Positions 1 through 7,575 of a stretch of DNA of 8,908 nucleotides are shown one piece after another. The translations under genes and the position numbers were made by a program. Origin of the DNA: Deinococcus sp. (GTDB lineage: Bacteria; Deinococcota; Deinococci; Deinococcales; Thermaceae); contig JAMCQK010000017.1 of NCBI GenBank assembly GCA_023382135.1, positions 1 through 8,908 of the forward strand, read 5' to 3'. Position 1 is the stretch's first letter. The number at the start of each line of letters is the position of its first letter. The notes beneath the pieces are model-generated. The model made no database searches and was not told where the DNA came from. It was given only the letters and a program-made list of their open reading frames with translations.

Positions 1-276
1 GAGGACCAGGAACAGGACTGTGAAAGCCTGCGGATAAGGCGCATGGTACTCCTCTACAAGTTGCTTGACGCCGACGATGACGAACTGACCCGGACCGGCA
101 AAGTGCGGCGCGCTTTTGTGATGCGGCGGTACCAGCCCATCGTGAACGCGCTATACGACGGTTCAAAGAAGGTGAAAGTAGAAACCGACTTCAAGTACCA
201 GGACGGTTCCGTTCAGCACGTGGAGACCGAGGTGGCGGTCCTCGAGGTCCTCCAAGAAGCGGTCTTAGGCAGGTGA
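1..276 (+). CDS. AMP-forming acyl-CoA synthetase, C-terminal 91 residues (5' end outside window)
   Basis: The frame is open from base 1 to the TGA at 274-276, so the gene starts upstream. The visible part is the C-terminal subdomain of the ANL (AMP-binding) superfamily. The segment DDDELTRTGKVRR (visible residues 25-37) matches the A10 core motif, with the likely catalytic lysine at visible residue 34 (bases 100-102). It is followed by a typical tail with NALYDG and a KYQDGS strand. These enzymes activate a carboxylic acid with ATP and join it to CoA in the cytoplasm. The substrate cannot be told from the tail; family resemblance suggests a long-chain or aromatic acyl-CoA ligase. The stop lies 3 bases before the livH ATG, so the two genes are almost certainly co-transcribed and translationally linked. 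That ties the enzyme to the transporter: import followed by CoA activation is a reasonable inference. Confidence 0.8.
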   Translation, partial: EDQEQDCESLRIRRMVLLYKLLDADDDELTRTGKVRRAFVMRRYQPIVNALYDGSKKVKVETDFKYQDGSVQHVETEVAVLEVLQEAVLGR

Positions 277-279
277 GGG

Positions 280-1173
280 ATGCAGTATTTTCTTCAGTTG
301 GTTATCTCTGGAATTGTGGTGGGCTCCATTTACGCGCTCGCCGCTTTGGGGTTTGTACTCATCTACAAGGCCAGCCGTGTCATCAACTTCGCCCACGGAC
401 AGTACATCGCTATCGGCGCGTTCAGCGCCTATTTCTTTGCCACCGGCCCCAAGCTTCCCTTTGTGGTCTCCGCGTTCCTGGCTCTAGTGCTCACAGCTTT
501 CCTGGGCTTCCTTACCGAGCGAATTTTCCTGAAAAAGCTGGTCGGCCAGCCCATTATTTCGGTCATTATGGTGACCATTGGCCTGGCGTCGGTGCTTGAT
601 GGCCTTATGCACCTGACGCCCTTTGGCGCCAGCAACTACACTTTCCCGAAGTTCTTGCCCCAGGGCGGGGTTAACCTCTTGGGCTTACAGCTCGACTACG
701 CGCAGCTTTTGGCGGTGGCTTTCACAGTCCTGTTCCTGGTCCTCTTTAGCCTCTTTTTCCAACGTTCTACCCTAGGCATCGCCATGCGCGCGGTGGCGGA
801 CGACCAGATGGCATCCCTGAGCTTGGGTGTTTCGGTAGAAAAAATGTTTGCGCTCGCCTGGGCTGCCGCTGGGCTTACGGCGGCGGCTTCGGGCCTGGTG
901 GTGGGCACCATCGCCGGCCTTAACCTGGGCGCCCTTACCAGTATCGGCCTCAAGGTATTTCCAGCGGTTATCCTGGGTGGCCTGGACTCCATTTCCGGTG
1001 CAGTAGTGGGCGGCCTGCTGATTGGCGTCTTGGAAAAGCTGGCGGAAGGATACCTGGATGCTTTGGTCCCTGGCGGGGGCACCTCTTATGTGTTTCCTTT
1101 CGTCATCCTGCTGGTGGTGCTCTGGTTCAAGCCACATGGGCTTTTTGGAACCGAGGAGATTGAGCGGGTATGA
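280..1173 (+). CDS. livH: LivH-type permease of a branched-chain amino acid/carboxylate ABC transporter
   Basis: This is a 297-residue inner-membrane permease of the HAAT (hydrophobic amino acid uptake) ABC family. It forms the channel with the LivM-type partner encoded next. The protein is hydrophobic throughout. Family marks are INFAHGQ at residues 35-41 in the early membrane region, an EAA-like cytoplasmic loop at about 166-183 (GIAMRAVADDQMASLSLG) that should contact the ATPase, and LGGLDSISGAVVGG at 232-245. Length is close to that of E. coli LivH (about 308). The ATG at 280 follows AGGTGAGGG, which overlaps the stop of the synthetase gene, so translation is probably coupled. The ligand is not fixed by sequence: relatives carry branched-chain amino acids, amides, urea or aromatic acids, and the linked synthetase leaves a carboxylate possible. 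Confidence 0.93.
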   Translation: MQYFLQLVISGIVVGSIYALAALGFVLIYKASRVINFAHGQYIAIGAFSAYFFATGPKLPFVVSAFLALVLTAFLGFLTERIFLKKLVGQPIISVIMVTIGLASVLDGLMHLTPFGASNYTFPKFLPQGGVNLLGLQLDYAQLLAVAFTVLFLVLFSLFFQRSTLGIAMRAVADDQMASLSLGVSVEKMFALAWAAAGLTAAASGLVVGTIAGLNLGALTSIGLKVFPAVILGGLDSISGAVVGGLLIGVLEKLAEGYLDALVPGGGTSYVFPFVILLVVLWFKPHGLFGTEEIERV

Positions 1174-1250
1174 GCAAAGCTTGTTTTGTCCTAGTCTCGA
1201 ATGGAGCTGTTTTAATCCCGCCATGCTATGGAATGCCGAAGATCCACACG

Positions 1251-1260
1251 GGAGGTGAGG
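1251..1260 (+). promoter_or_regulatory. Ribosome binding site that fixes the livM start
   Basis: GGAGGTGAGG lies 6 bases before the ATG at 1267. An earlier in-frame ATG at 1228 has no such site and would add 13 residues unlike LivM. The later start is therefore chosen. Confidence 0.8.
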
Positions 1261-1266
1261 CCAGCG

Positions 1267-2331
1267 ATGCGTAACCTTTGGGCGCAGACCGGAAACTACC
1301 GCACCAACTACCAGCAAGACACCACCATTTTTGCCAGCTACCGCGAGGTGGTTTCCTTGGCGGTGTTACTCCTTGGGCTGCTGGCTCTGCCACAATTTTT
1401 GTCGCGTAGCAACGTCTATGTTCTGGATCTCATCTTGGTATATGGCATCGCCGTACTGGGCTTGAACATTACCACCGGATACGCTGGGCTCATCAACATT
1501 GGCCAGGCGGCCTTCATGGGGGTGGGGGCTTACACGGCCGCATTGCTGGCACCCAACCTTCCTTTTCTGCTGGCCATACCCCTTGGGGGCCTGGTGGCGG
1601 CGGGAGTTGGTGCTGTGGTTGGCATCCCCAGCCTTAGGGTGAAGCACCTGTACCTAGCGCTTGCCACCCTGGCGTTCCAAGAGATCTTTGTCTGGACTGT
1701 GGGCCATGCACCCTTGCTCAAGCAAGGCGGAGCGGTGGAGGTTCCCACGGGCAGCTTTCTGGGCTATGCGGTGGGTTTTAGAAACCACTACCACTTCTGG
1801 TACTACGTCATTCTGGTCTTTCTGGTGATCCTGGCGGTGGCCTGGCGCAACCTGCTCAGGACGCGCTATGGCCGCGCGCTGATTGCTGTACGCGACAATG
1901 ACCGCGCCGCGGACGCTATGGGTATGGACCCCGGGCGTACCAAGCTGATGGCTTTTGCTCTGGGGGCTTTTTATGCGGGGATTGCCGGGGGAATCTATGC
2001 TTATCTGGCTCGCGCGGTGGTGATCGAAGACTTCATGCTGGCAAGCTCGGTCAAGTTTCTGGCCATGGCTATTGTGGGCGGCCTTGGTACCTTGGTGGGC
2101 AGCTTTCTGGGGCCGGCGTTTATGCAGCTGCTCGATCTCAACATGGAGACACTCTCAAATTTTATTCGTTCGCTCGGCTTTAACACTTCCGGCGTGGACA
2201 TTGCTTCCGCGCTTAAGCCGCTCACATTTGGGCTTGTGATCGTGCTGTTCCTGATGTTTGAACCCCGGGGGCTTTACAATTGGTGGCGTCTGATACGAAG
2301 CTACTTCCGCACCTGGCCGTTCAAGTACTAG
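1267..2331 (+). CDS. livM: LivM-type permease of the same ABC transporter
   Basis: This 354-residue membrane protein is the second permease of the HAAT transporter and pairs with LivH. A soluble N-terminal stretch of about 25 residues precedes the first membrane helix. The LivM hallmark GYAGLINIGQAAFMGVGAY is at residues 71-89. An EAA-like coupling loop (GRALIAVRDNDRAADAMG) is at about 202-219, and GGLGTLVGSFLGP at 271-283. The C-terminus reads FEPRGLYNWW (331-340) and then a short basic tail, as is usual for the family. The start at 1267 is set by a strong ribosome site. The 93-base gap from livH is wider than the 3-base gap before livH, but there is no terminator in it, so the operon probably continues. 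Confidence 0.93.
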   Translation: MRNLWAQTGNYRTNYQQDTTIFASYREVVSLAVLLLGLLALPQFLSRSNVYVLDLILVYGIAVLGLNITTGYAGLINIGQAAFMGVGAYTAALLAPNLPFLLAIPLGGLVAAGVGAVVGIPSLRVKHLYLALATLAFQEIFVWTVGHAPLLKQGGAVEVPTGSFLGYAVGFRNHYHFWYYVILVFLVILAVAWRNLLRTRYGRALIAVRDNDRAADAMGMDPGRTKLMAFALGAFYAGIAGGIYAYLARAVVIEDFMLASSVKFLAMAIVGGLGTLVGSFLGPAFMQLLDLNMETLSNFIRSLGFNTSGVDIASALKPLTFGLVIVLFLMFEPRGLYNWWRLIRSYFRTWPFKY

Positions 2332-2413
2332 CGGAGATACCCATGGCGAACGCCTGCTGCACTTGCTTCCCGAAGGAACATGGTTGTTTCCGTAATTCAC
2401 ACGCAAGGCTTTG

Positions 2414-2435
2414 GCAACTCCGCGCATGCGGTTGC
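2414..2435 (+). other. Hairpin just upstream of the livK ribosome site
   Basis: GCAAC (2414-2418) pairs with GTTGC (2431-2435), and CGC (2421-2423) with GCG (2428-2430), leaving a GCAT loop and a two-base TC bulge. It ends 5 bases before the GGGAGGAAAG ribosome site. Hairpins here often stabilise the mRNA of an abundant binding protein relative to the permease message. That role is inferred. Confidence 0.4.
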
Positions 2436-2452
2436 AATAGGGGAGGAAAGAC

Positions 2453-3652
2453 ATGAAACGGATCTGGCTTTTAGCGTTAATCGCGGTCCTGGGAATGGCC
2501 CAGGCCCAAAAGACCGTGAGCCTGGTCTGGTCCGGAGCTATCACCGGGCCAACCTCGGACGTGGGCGCTCCGTACGGAGCCGCCCTCGAGGACTACTGTA
2601 AGTACGCAAACGAACAAAAGTTGGTTCCCGGCTACACGTTGAACTGCGTCATTCGTGACGACCAGTACCAAAACCCCAACGCCCAGCGAATCCTGGAAGA
2701 AGCGCTGGACAAGAGCAAGCCGGTAATCTACCTGGGGTACTCCACCGGAGCCATGCTCCAACTCAAACAGCTGGTCAACGAGATCAAGCTGGTCACCCTG
2801 CCAGCCTCGGCGCACATTGGCCTGATTGACCCGCCTAACACTTACATGTTCCTGCCCACTTCTTCTTACTCGGAGCAGATTGTGGCACTCCTCGAATATA
2901 TCTCCAAGCAAAACAAGGGTGCCAAGGTGGCTTTGGTGGTGAATCCCAGCCCCTTTGGCCGTGCGCCAGTGGAGGATGCCAGGAAGGCTGCCGCGCAACT
3001 CGGGCTCAATATCGTTGATGTACAAGAAGTGGGTGGCAATAACCTGGACAACACCGCCTTGCTCAAGCGCCTGGAAGGTGCCGGGGTTGAGTACATTGTC
3101 CACCAGAACGTGGCGGGCCCGGTGGCCAACATCCTCAAGGACGCCAAGAAACTTGGGCTGGACAAGAAGATCCAGCAGCTTGGAGCGGTATACACCGGTG
3201 GCAACGACCTGATCCGCTTGGCGGGCGAGGCCGCCGAAGGCTTCCTGTGGGCTTCAAGCTATTACCTCTATGACGAGGATGCCCCTGGCATCAAACTGCA
3301 AAAAGAGATCAGCAAAAAGTATGGGCGCCCGGACGCTATAGCCCAGAGCCACAACTACACCGCGGGAATGTTGGCGGCCTCTATTGCTGTAGAAGCCATG
3401 AAGCGCTCGGTCCAGCGCTATGGCCGGATCGACAAGGAAACGGTGTACAACGCCATCGTTAGCATGAACGGTCCTAACGCCTTTAAACCGGGCTTTGCGG
3501 TCTCCACCAAGGCTGGTATCGAGATTGACTTCACTAAGAGTGAGCAGACCGGCGGCGAAGGGCTCCGGGTGCTCCAGGTGAAGAGTGGCAGGTTTGTTTC
3601 GGTGACCGAGCCCTTTATCTCCAACTTGTTTCGCAAGGTTCACGGCAAGTAA
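2453..3652 (+). CDS. livK: Periplasmic substrate-binding protein of the ABC transporter (LivJ/LivK type)
   Basis: This 399-residue type I periplasmic binding protein (peripla_BP_6 / Leu-binding fold) captures the ligand outside the membrane and delivers it to LivHM. A signal peptide is clear: MKR, a hydrophobic core to about residue 15, then an AQA|Q cleavage site after residue 18. There is no lipobox cysteine, so the mature protein should be soluble. The GAITGP motif near the mature N-terminus (residues 28-33) is typical of the family. Cysteines at 49 and 65 are placed where Leu-binding proteins often have a disulfide. The protein is about 30 residues longer than E. coli LivJ/LivK, as in many binding proteins encoded beside acyl-CoA synthetases. 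The ATG at 2453 follows GGGAGGAAAG (2441-2450). A 121-base leader with a hairpin separates it from livM. The ligand is unknown. Confidence 0.92.
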   Translation: MKRIWLLALIAVLGMAQAQKTVSLVWSGAITGPTSDVGAPYGAALEDYCKYANEQKLVPGYTLNCVIRDDQYQNPNAQRILEEALDKSKPVIYLGYSTGAMLQLKQLVNEIKLVTLPASAHIGLIDPPNTYMFLPTSSYSEQIVALLEYISKQNKGAKVALVVNPSPFGRAPVEDARKAAAQLGLNIVDVQEVGGNNLDNTALLKRLEGAGVEYIVHQNVAGPVANILKDAKKLGLDKKIQQLGAVYTGGNDLIRLAGEAAEGFLWASSYYLYDEDAPGIKLQKEISKKYGRPDAIAQSHNYTAGMLAASIAVEAMKRSVQRYGRIDKETVYNAIVSMNGPNAFKPGFAVSTKAGIEIDFTKSEQTGGEGLRVLQVKSGRFVSVTEPFISNLFRKVHGK

Positions 3653-3740
3653 AGCAGCCAGGCCAAGAGAGCGGTTTTTTAGACTACTTGCGCGGCAAAG
3701 GCATAGGGAACGAGCTGAACACAGTGAGCCCGGCTGGCTT
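3652..3740 (+). other. Long-range inverted repeat spanning the livK-livF gap, with an internal T run
   Basis: AAGCAGCCAGGC (3652-3663) can pair with GCCCGGCTGGCTT (3728-3740) with one bulge and one mismatch, enclosing most of the spacer. Six T residues lie at 3675-3680 but have no strong hairpin directly before them, so this is not a clear terminator. It could tune livF expression relative to livK, but nothing in the sequence shows this. Confidence 0.3.
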
Positions 3741-3767
3741 GAACTATAGGCGCAAAGGGGTGCCCCG

Positions 3768-4598
3768 TTGTCTTCTGAGCCTTCACGTCCCGAAGCTTTA
3801 GGCCCGATTCTCCTCGAGGTCAACAACATCGAGGTGGTGTACCGCGACATCATCCAGGTGTTGAGGGGGGTCTCGCTCAAGGTTCCCGAGGGGCAGATCA
3901 CCGCTTTGCTGGGCCCGAATGGGGCGGGGAAGACCACTACGCTAAGGGCTATCTCCGGCCTTCTAATCCCCGAAGACGGCGAAGTGATTTCCGGCGCGAT
4001 TCGTTTTCGCGGCGAGGACATCCATAACCGCGCGCCGGAGAACATCGTCTTGAAGGGCATTGTGCAGGTGCCGGAAGGACGAAGGGTTTTCAAGCATCTG
4101 AGCGTTGAGGAAAACCTGCGCGTGGGGGCTAACACCCGGCGTGACAGCGGCGTGAAAGAGGACCTCGAGCGCATCTACCACTACTTCCCCAAGCTAAGGG
4201 CGCTCAAAGACCGTTTGGCGGGCTACTGCTCCGGTGGCGAGCAGCAGATGCTGGCGATTGGGCGTGCGTTGTTGGCGCGCCCGCGCCTGTTGCTGTTGGA
4301 CGAGCCCAGCCTGGGCCTGGCTCCCTTGTTGGTGCGGGAGATTTTTAGCATTGTCGCGCGTATCAATGCCGAAGAAGGCGTGACGGTATTGGTGGTGGAG
4401 CAGAACGCGCGGGTGGCGCTCTCGGTGGCGCATTACGGGTACATCATGGAGTCGGGGCACATTGCCCTCGAGGGCACCCGCGATCACCTGCAAGAAAACC
4501 CGGACGTAAGAGAGTTTTATCTGGGCGTGGCCAAGTCCGGCGGACGCAAGTCCTTCCGCGACGTGAAGTCTTACCGCAGGCGCAAGCGGTTTATGTAA
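3768..4598 (+). CDS. livF: LivF-type ATP-binding subunit of the ABC transporter
   Basis: This 276-residue cytoplasmic ATPase powers the transporter. Walker A is GPNGAGKT (49-56), the Q-loop glutamine is Q100 in QVPEGRR, the signature is CSGGEQQ (154-160), Walker B is LLLLDEP (174-180), and the D-loop is SLGLAP. VVEQNA (209-214) carries the LivF-type Gln where LivG has the switch histidine, so this is LivF and not LivG. The signature begins with Cys where Leu is usual. The start is TTG at 3768, 7 bases after AAAGGGG (3754-3760); an in-frame stop at 3747-3749 excludes anything longer and no ATG fits. The protein exceeds standard LivF (about 235 residues) by a short N-terminal extension and a basic C-terminal tail (KSYRRRKRFM and preceding residues). 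I recall such tails in LivF proteins linked to synthetases. Confidence 0.92.
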   Translation: MSSEPSRPEALGPILLEVNNIEVVYRDIIQVLRGVSLKVPEGQITALLGPNGAGKTTTLRAISGLLIPEDGEVISGAIRFRGEDIHNRAPENIVLKGIVQVPEGRRVFKHLSVEENLRVGANTRRDSGVKEDLERIYHYFPKLRALKDRLAGYCSGGEQQMLAIGRALLARPRLLLLDEPSLGLAPLLVREIFSIVARINAEEGVTVLVVEQNARVALSVAHYGYIMESGHIALEGTRDHLQENPDVREFYLGVAKSGGRKSFRDVKSYRRRKRFM

Positions 4599-4599
4599 C

Positions 4600-4641
4600 G
4601 GCAAATTTCTTGCCAGGGGCGGGAAGTTCCCGCCCCTTGTT
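4600..4641 (+). terminator. Terminator region between livF and the convergent small gene
   Basis: A strong stem AGGGGCGGG (4615-4623) / CCCGCCCCT (4629-4637) has a 5-base loop and is followed by TGTTTT, fitting an intrinsic terminator for the liv operon. A smaller hairpin, GGCAA/TTGCC (4600-4614), sits just before it. The gene on the opposite strand ends at 4642, so the stem may also stop transcription from that side, although the T run on that strand is weak. Confidence 0.75.
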
Positions 4642-5043
4642 TTATGGCGAGGTCCCGCCCGCGGGACTTTTGTGGACGTGAACCACCTTCCAGCCATCAC
4701 TAAACTTCACCAAGACCCGGCTTTCATTAACGCTGGTATTCCGTAGCGAGCCATCTTTGAAAGTAGAAACCACCAGTGTGTAACTGGCAATGGCGCAGTC
4801 CCCAAAAATCTGCAGTCTGGGTTCCAGCAGATCGTAACGCCAGTCCGCGCCCTGGCTCCCCGACCAGGAGTGCTCCATCATGAAACGGTGGAAGGGGAGG
4901 CCATCAATGCGGTGCGGGGTTACGAACCATTCGTAGAGTGAAAGCTCCGCGTGGGTGGTGGCCTGGTAGGTGTCCGGATCGCCCGCGTAGATGGCGTGGA
5001 GATGCTGGTGCAGCACTTGCCAGATTTCTTGTTCGGTTGGCAT
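4642..5043 (-). CDS. SnoaL/NTF2-like domain protein of unknown role
   Basis: This 133-residue cytoplasmic protein appears to be one NTF2-like cone fold (the SnoaL, DUF4440 and CaMKII-association family). The N-terminal helix region (EIWQVLHQHLHAIYAGDPDTY, residues 6-26) is followed by strands ending in ESRVLVKFSDGWKVVHVHKSP (107-127), the usual end of such domains. The family includes isomerases, hydrolases and non-catalytic binding proteins, so no reaction can be assigned. The gene stands alone: it converges on livF and is separated from the upstream mutase gene by a repeat and its own promoter-like sequence. The ATG at 5041-5043 has no ribosome site, but a GATAAT hexamer sits 6 bases before it, which suggests a leaderless transcript. 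Confidence 0.8.
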   Translation of the reverse strand: MPTEQEIWQVLHQHLHAIYAGDPDTYQATTHAELSLYEWFVTPHRIDGLPFHRFMMEHSWSGSQGADWRYDLLEPRLQIFGDCAIASYTLVVSTFKDGSLRNTSVNESRVLVKFSDGWKVVHVHKSPAGGTSP

Positions 5044-5049
5044 AAGCGT

Positions 5050-5055
5050 ATTATC
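5050..5055 (-). promoter_or_regulatory. Putative -10 element of a leaderless promoter for the SnoaL-like gene
   Basis: Read on the minus strand, GATAAT is followed by ACGCTT and then ATG. The hexamer differs from TATAAT at one base. The six-base distance to the start would put transcription at or beside the ATG, an arrangement well known in Deinococcus-Thermus bacteria. No convincing -35 hexamer is visible. Confidence 0.5.
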
Positions 5056-5097
5056 GCCCGGCTTGGGCTATCGCAGCGGGAGCGGCCGTTGCAACCT

Positions 5098-5254
5098 CAG
5101 TATCTCCAGCCTAAGTTTGTCGAAAGGCTTGAACAGCCGCGCTGTGTTCCTACCCGCTTCGCGGCAGGCCTGTCTGCCGAACAGGCAGGCGGGCCTTGCT
5201 CCCTCTGGCCCTAGCGAGCTCGACCCTTCGGTCGAACTCACCATGGAGATACTT
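5098..5254 (-). repeat. Dispersed 112-bp repeat, copy 1 (reverse orientation, enlarged to 157 bp)
   Basis: This is the reverse complement of the element also found at 7259-7370 and 8724-8835, with a 45-bp insert at 5149-5193. Inverted ends read AGTATCTCCA (5099-5108) and TGGAGATACT (5244-5253). In element orientation it has the hairpin based on GTGAGTTCGACC / GGTCGAGCTCGC, in which two G-U pairs and one C-G pair keep the arm fully paired. No transposase is encoded. It lies between the mutase stop and the SnoaL-like gene promoter, and in element orientation it points the same way as mutase transcription, so it may form the 3' end of the mutase mRNA. It resembles a MITE or a bacterial palindromic repeat; which one cannot be decided from one window. 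Confidence 0.85.
5149..5193 (-). repeat. Nested 45-bp palindromic insert inside repeat copy 1
   Basis: It is absent from copies 2 and 3, which are continuous at this point. On the minus strand it begins CCCGC and ends GCGGGTAGG. Inside are a hairpin CCTGCCTG / CAGACAGG with loop TTCGG and a smaller CCGC-GAA-GCGG hairpin. The length is exactly 15 codons. It looks like a separate small palindromic element that inserted into the larger repeat. Confidence 0.75.
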
Positions 5255-5317
5255 AGATATCGGTTTATCCGATCGAACACATCCCCACTTTGCGCTATCG
5301 AAGTTGAGAGTAGGCCG

Positions 5318-6874
<1,557 letters not shown>

Positions 6875-6878
6875 GAAG

Positions 6879-6884
6879 CCTCCT
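6879..6884 (-). promoter_or_regulatory. Ribosome binding site that fixes the TTG start of the mutase
   Basis: AGGAGG on the minus strand lies 4 bases before the TTG and shares bases with the TAG stop of the upstream 45-codon gene (TAGGAGG). The frame stays open further upstream but contains no better-supported start. The overlap argues for translational coupling of the two genes. Confidence 0.75.
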
Positions 6885-7020
6885 AGAAGATAATCTTGAG
6901 CACCAAAAGTACCAGCGCCAGCACGCCAAACAGCGCCAGCAGCGGGGGCAGCAAAAGCTGGTAGGCGGCAATTACCAGTGCCAAAAAGTCCTTCCAGTCT
7001 GGCTTAAGTTCAGGCTGCAC
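6883..7020 (-). CDS. Predicted 45-residue membrane peptide upstream of the mutase
   Basis: This short reading frame begins at GTG (7018-7020) and ends at TAG (6883-6885). The first 11 residues are polar and charged (MQPELKPDWKD). The rest is almost all hydrophobic: FLALVIAAYQLLL (12-24), a Pro-Pro kink at 25-26, then LLALFGVLALVLLVLKIIF (27-45). It could form one long kinked helix or a tight helical hairpin in the inner membrane with the N-terminus in the cytoplasm. A TAAAAT hexamer lies exactly 6 bases before the GTG and there is no ribosome site, fitting a leaderless start. The stop overlaps the mutase ribosome site, so the two are probably one operon. I do not recognise a family. The charged-then-hydrophobic layout, the promoter and the stop/ribosome-site overlap together make chance less likely. 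Confidence 0.65.
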   Translation of the reverse strand: MQPELKPDWKDFLALVIAAYQLLLPPLLALFGVLALVLLVLKIIF

Positions 7021-7026
7021 AGGCCG

Positions 7027-7032
7027 ATTTTA
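7027..7032 (-). promoter_or_regulatory. Putative -10 element for the membrane peptide-mutase operon
   Basis: The minus strand reads TAAAAT, then CGGCCT, then GTG. The hexamer differs from TATAAT at one base and has the same six-base spacing to the start as the promoter at 5050-5055. The -35 region is not convincing: TTGGCC is present, but 20 bases away. Confidence 0.5.
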
Positions 7033-7258
7033 TCTCATCCGACGCGGTGGTTGGCCAAATTACAGCGGGATACCCGGCTTTAAGGAAGCCCTGCGGGAAT
7101 TTGTCTGGAAGCTGCTCCGGACCGTTTCCCGTAGCGTGGGGTTGAAGCCTTGCGCGCCCTGAGGTAGAAGCGGGAATGCTGGAGCGGAGGTTTTTGCCGA
7201 AGCATCACCAAGGTCCAAGCACTCAGCTCACAACGGTTGGCGGTAACGTTGTCAAGCC

Positions 7259-7370
7259 AAGTATCTCCATGGTGAGTTCGACCGAAGGGTCAAACTCACT
7301 AGGGCCAGAGGGAGCAAGGAACACAGCGCGGCTTTTCGAGCCTTTCGGCAAACTTAGACTGGAGATACTT
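7259..7370 (+). repeat. Dispersed 112-bp repeat, copy 2
   Basis: This is the simplest full copy, with ends AAGTATCTCCA (7259-7269) and TGGAGATACTT (7360-7370) as perfect inverted repeats. The first half has a hairpin (GTGAGTT.GACC / GGTC.AACTCAC with loop GAAG). The second half holds the conserved segment GGAACACAGCGCGGC and a small GGCT/AGCC stem. It differs from copy 3 at about 16 of 112 positions. AGCC occurs on both immediate flanks, a possible 4-bp target duplication, but the other copies show no such pair. It lies about 225 bases before minD. Confidence 0.88.
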
Positions 7371-7395
7371 AGCCCGTGAGCCTGGGCAACTTCTT

Positions 7396-7424
7396 ACTTG
7401 CTATTCAATTTCCGCAAGTTTTTT
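7396..7424 (+). terminator. Weak candidate intrinsic terminator upstream of minD
   Basis: ACTTGC (7396-7401) pairs with GCAAGT (7414-7419) across a 12-base loop and is followed by TTTTT. No rightward gene is seen just before it, so it may serve transcripts from repeat copy 2 or act as an attenuator. The stem is short. Confidence 0.3.
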
Positions 7425-7569
7425 GGATCCGAGGACAGCTACAGCTACCCCCCCTGTCACCGTTTGAGATAAAGCTTGGACAGTCAAGAAAACTTGCCCG
7501 TGAGGGGATAAGAGCCATTGGCCACGGTAGGAAACCTGCCGCTCCATGGTAAACCTTGGCGGCTACCGA

Positions 7570-7575
7570 TATACT
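7570..7575 (+). promoter_or_regulatory. Putative -10 element of the minD promoter
   Basis: TATACT matches TATAAT at five of six bases and lies shortly before the GGGAGG ribosome site (7584-7589) and the GTG at 7596. Transcription would begin near 7582, leaving a very short leader. A -35 match at the right distance is poor. Confidence 0.4.

Noticed and set aside
1174..1250. Internal promoter between livH and livM
   Set aside because: TTTAAT is present, but the nearest -35-like hexamer is at the wrong spacing, so there is no convincing pair.
1228..1266. Earlier ATG start for livM
   Set aside because: There is no ribosome site, and the extra 13 residues are unlike LivM; the ATG at 1267 has GGAGGTGAGG at good spacing.
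3254..4174. Long open frame on the minus strand across the livK end and livF start
   Set aside because: It is antisense to two clear genes, has no family resemblance or ribosome site, and is rich in Arg/Ser/Pro as expected for an antisense shadow.
7052..7169. Open plus-strand frame with an amphipathic FKEALREFVWKLLRTV stretch
   Set aside because: It has no start codon with a ribosome site and no family resemblance, and it ends after about 40 residues.
7231..7255. TTGACA on the minus strand beside an imperfect CAACG/CGTTG palindrome, as a promoter with operator
   Set aside because: No -10 hexamer occurs at 16-18 bases, and a better promoter-like site lies against the gene start at 7027-7032.
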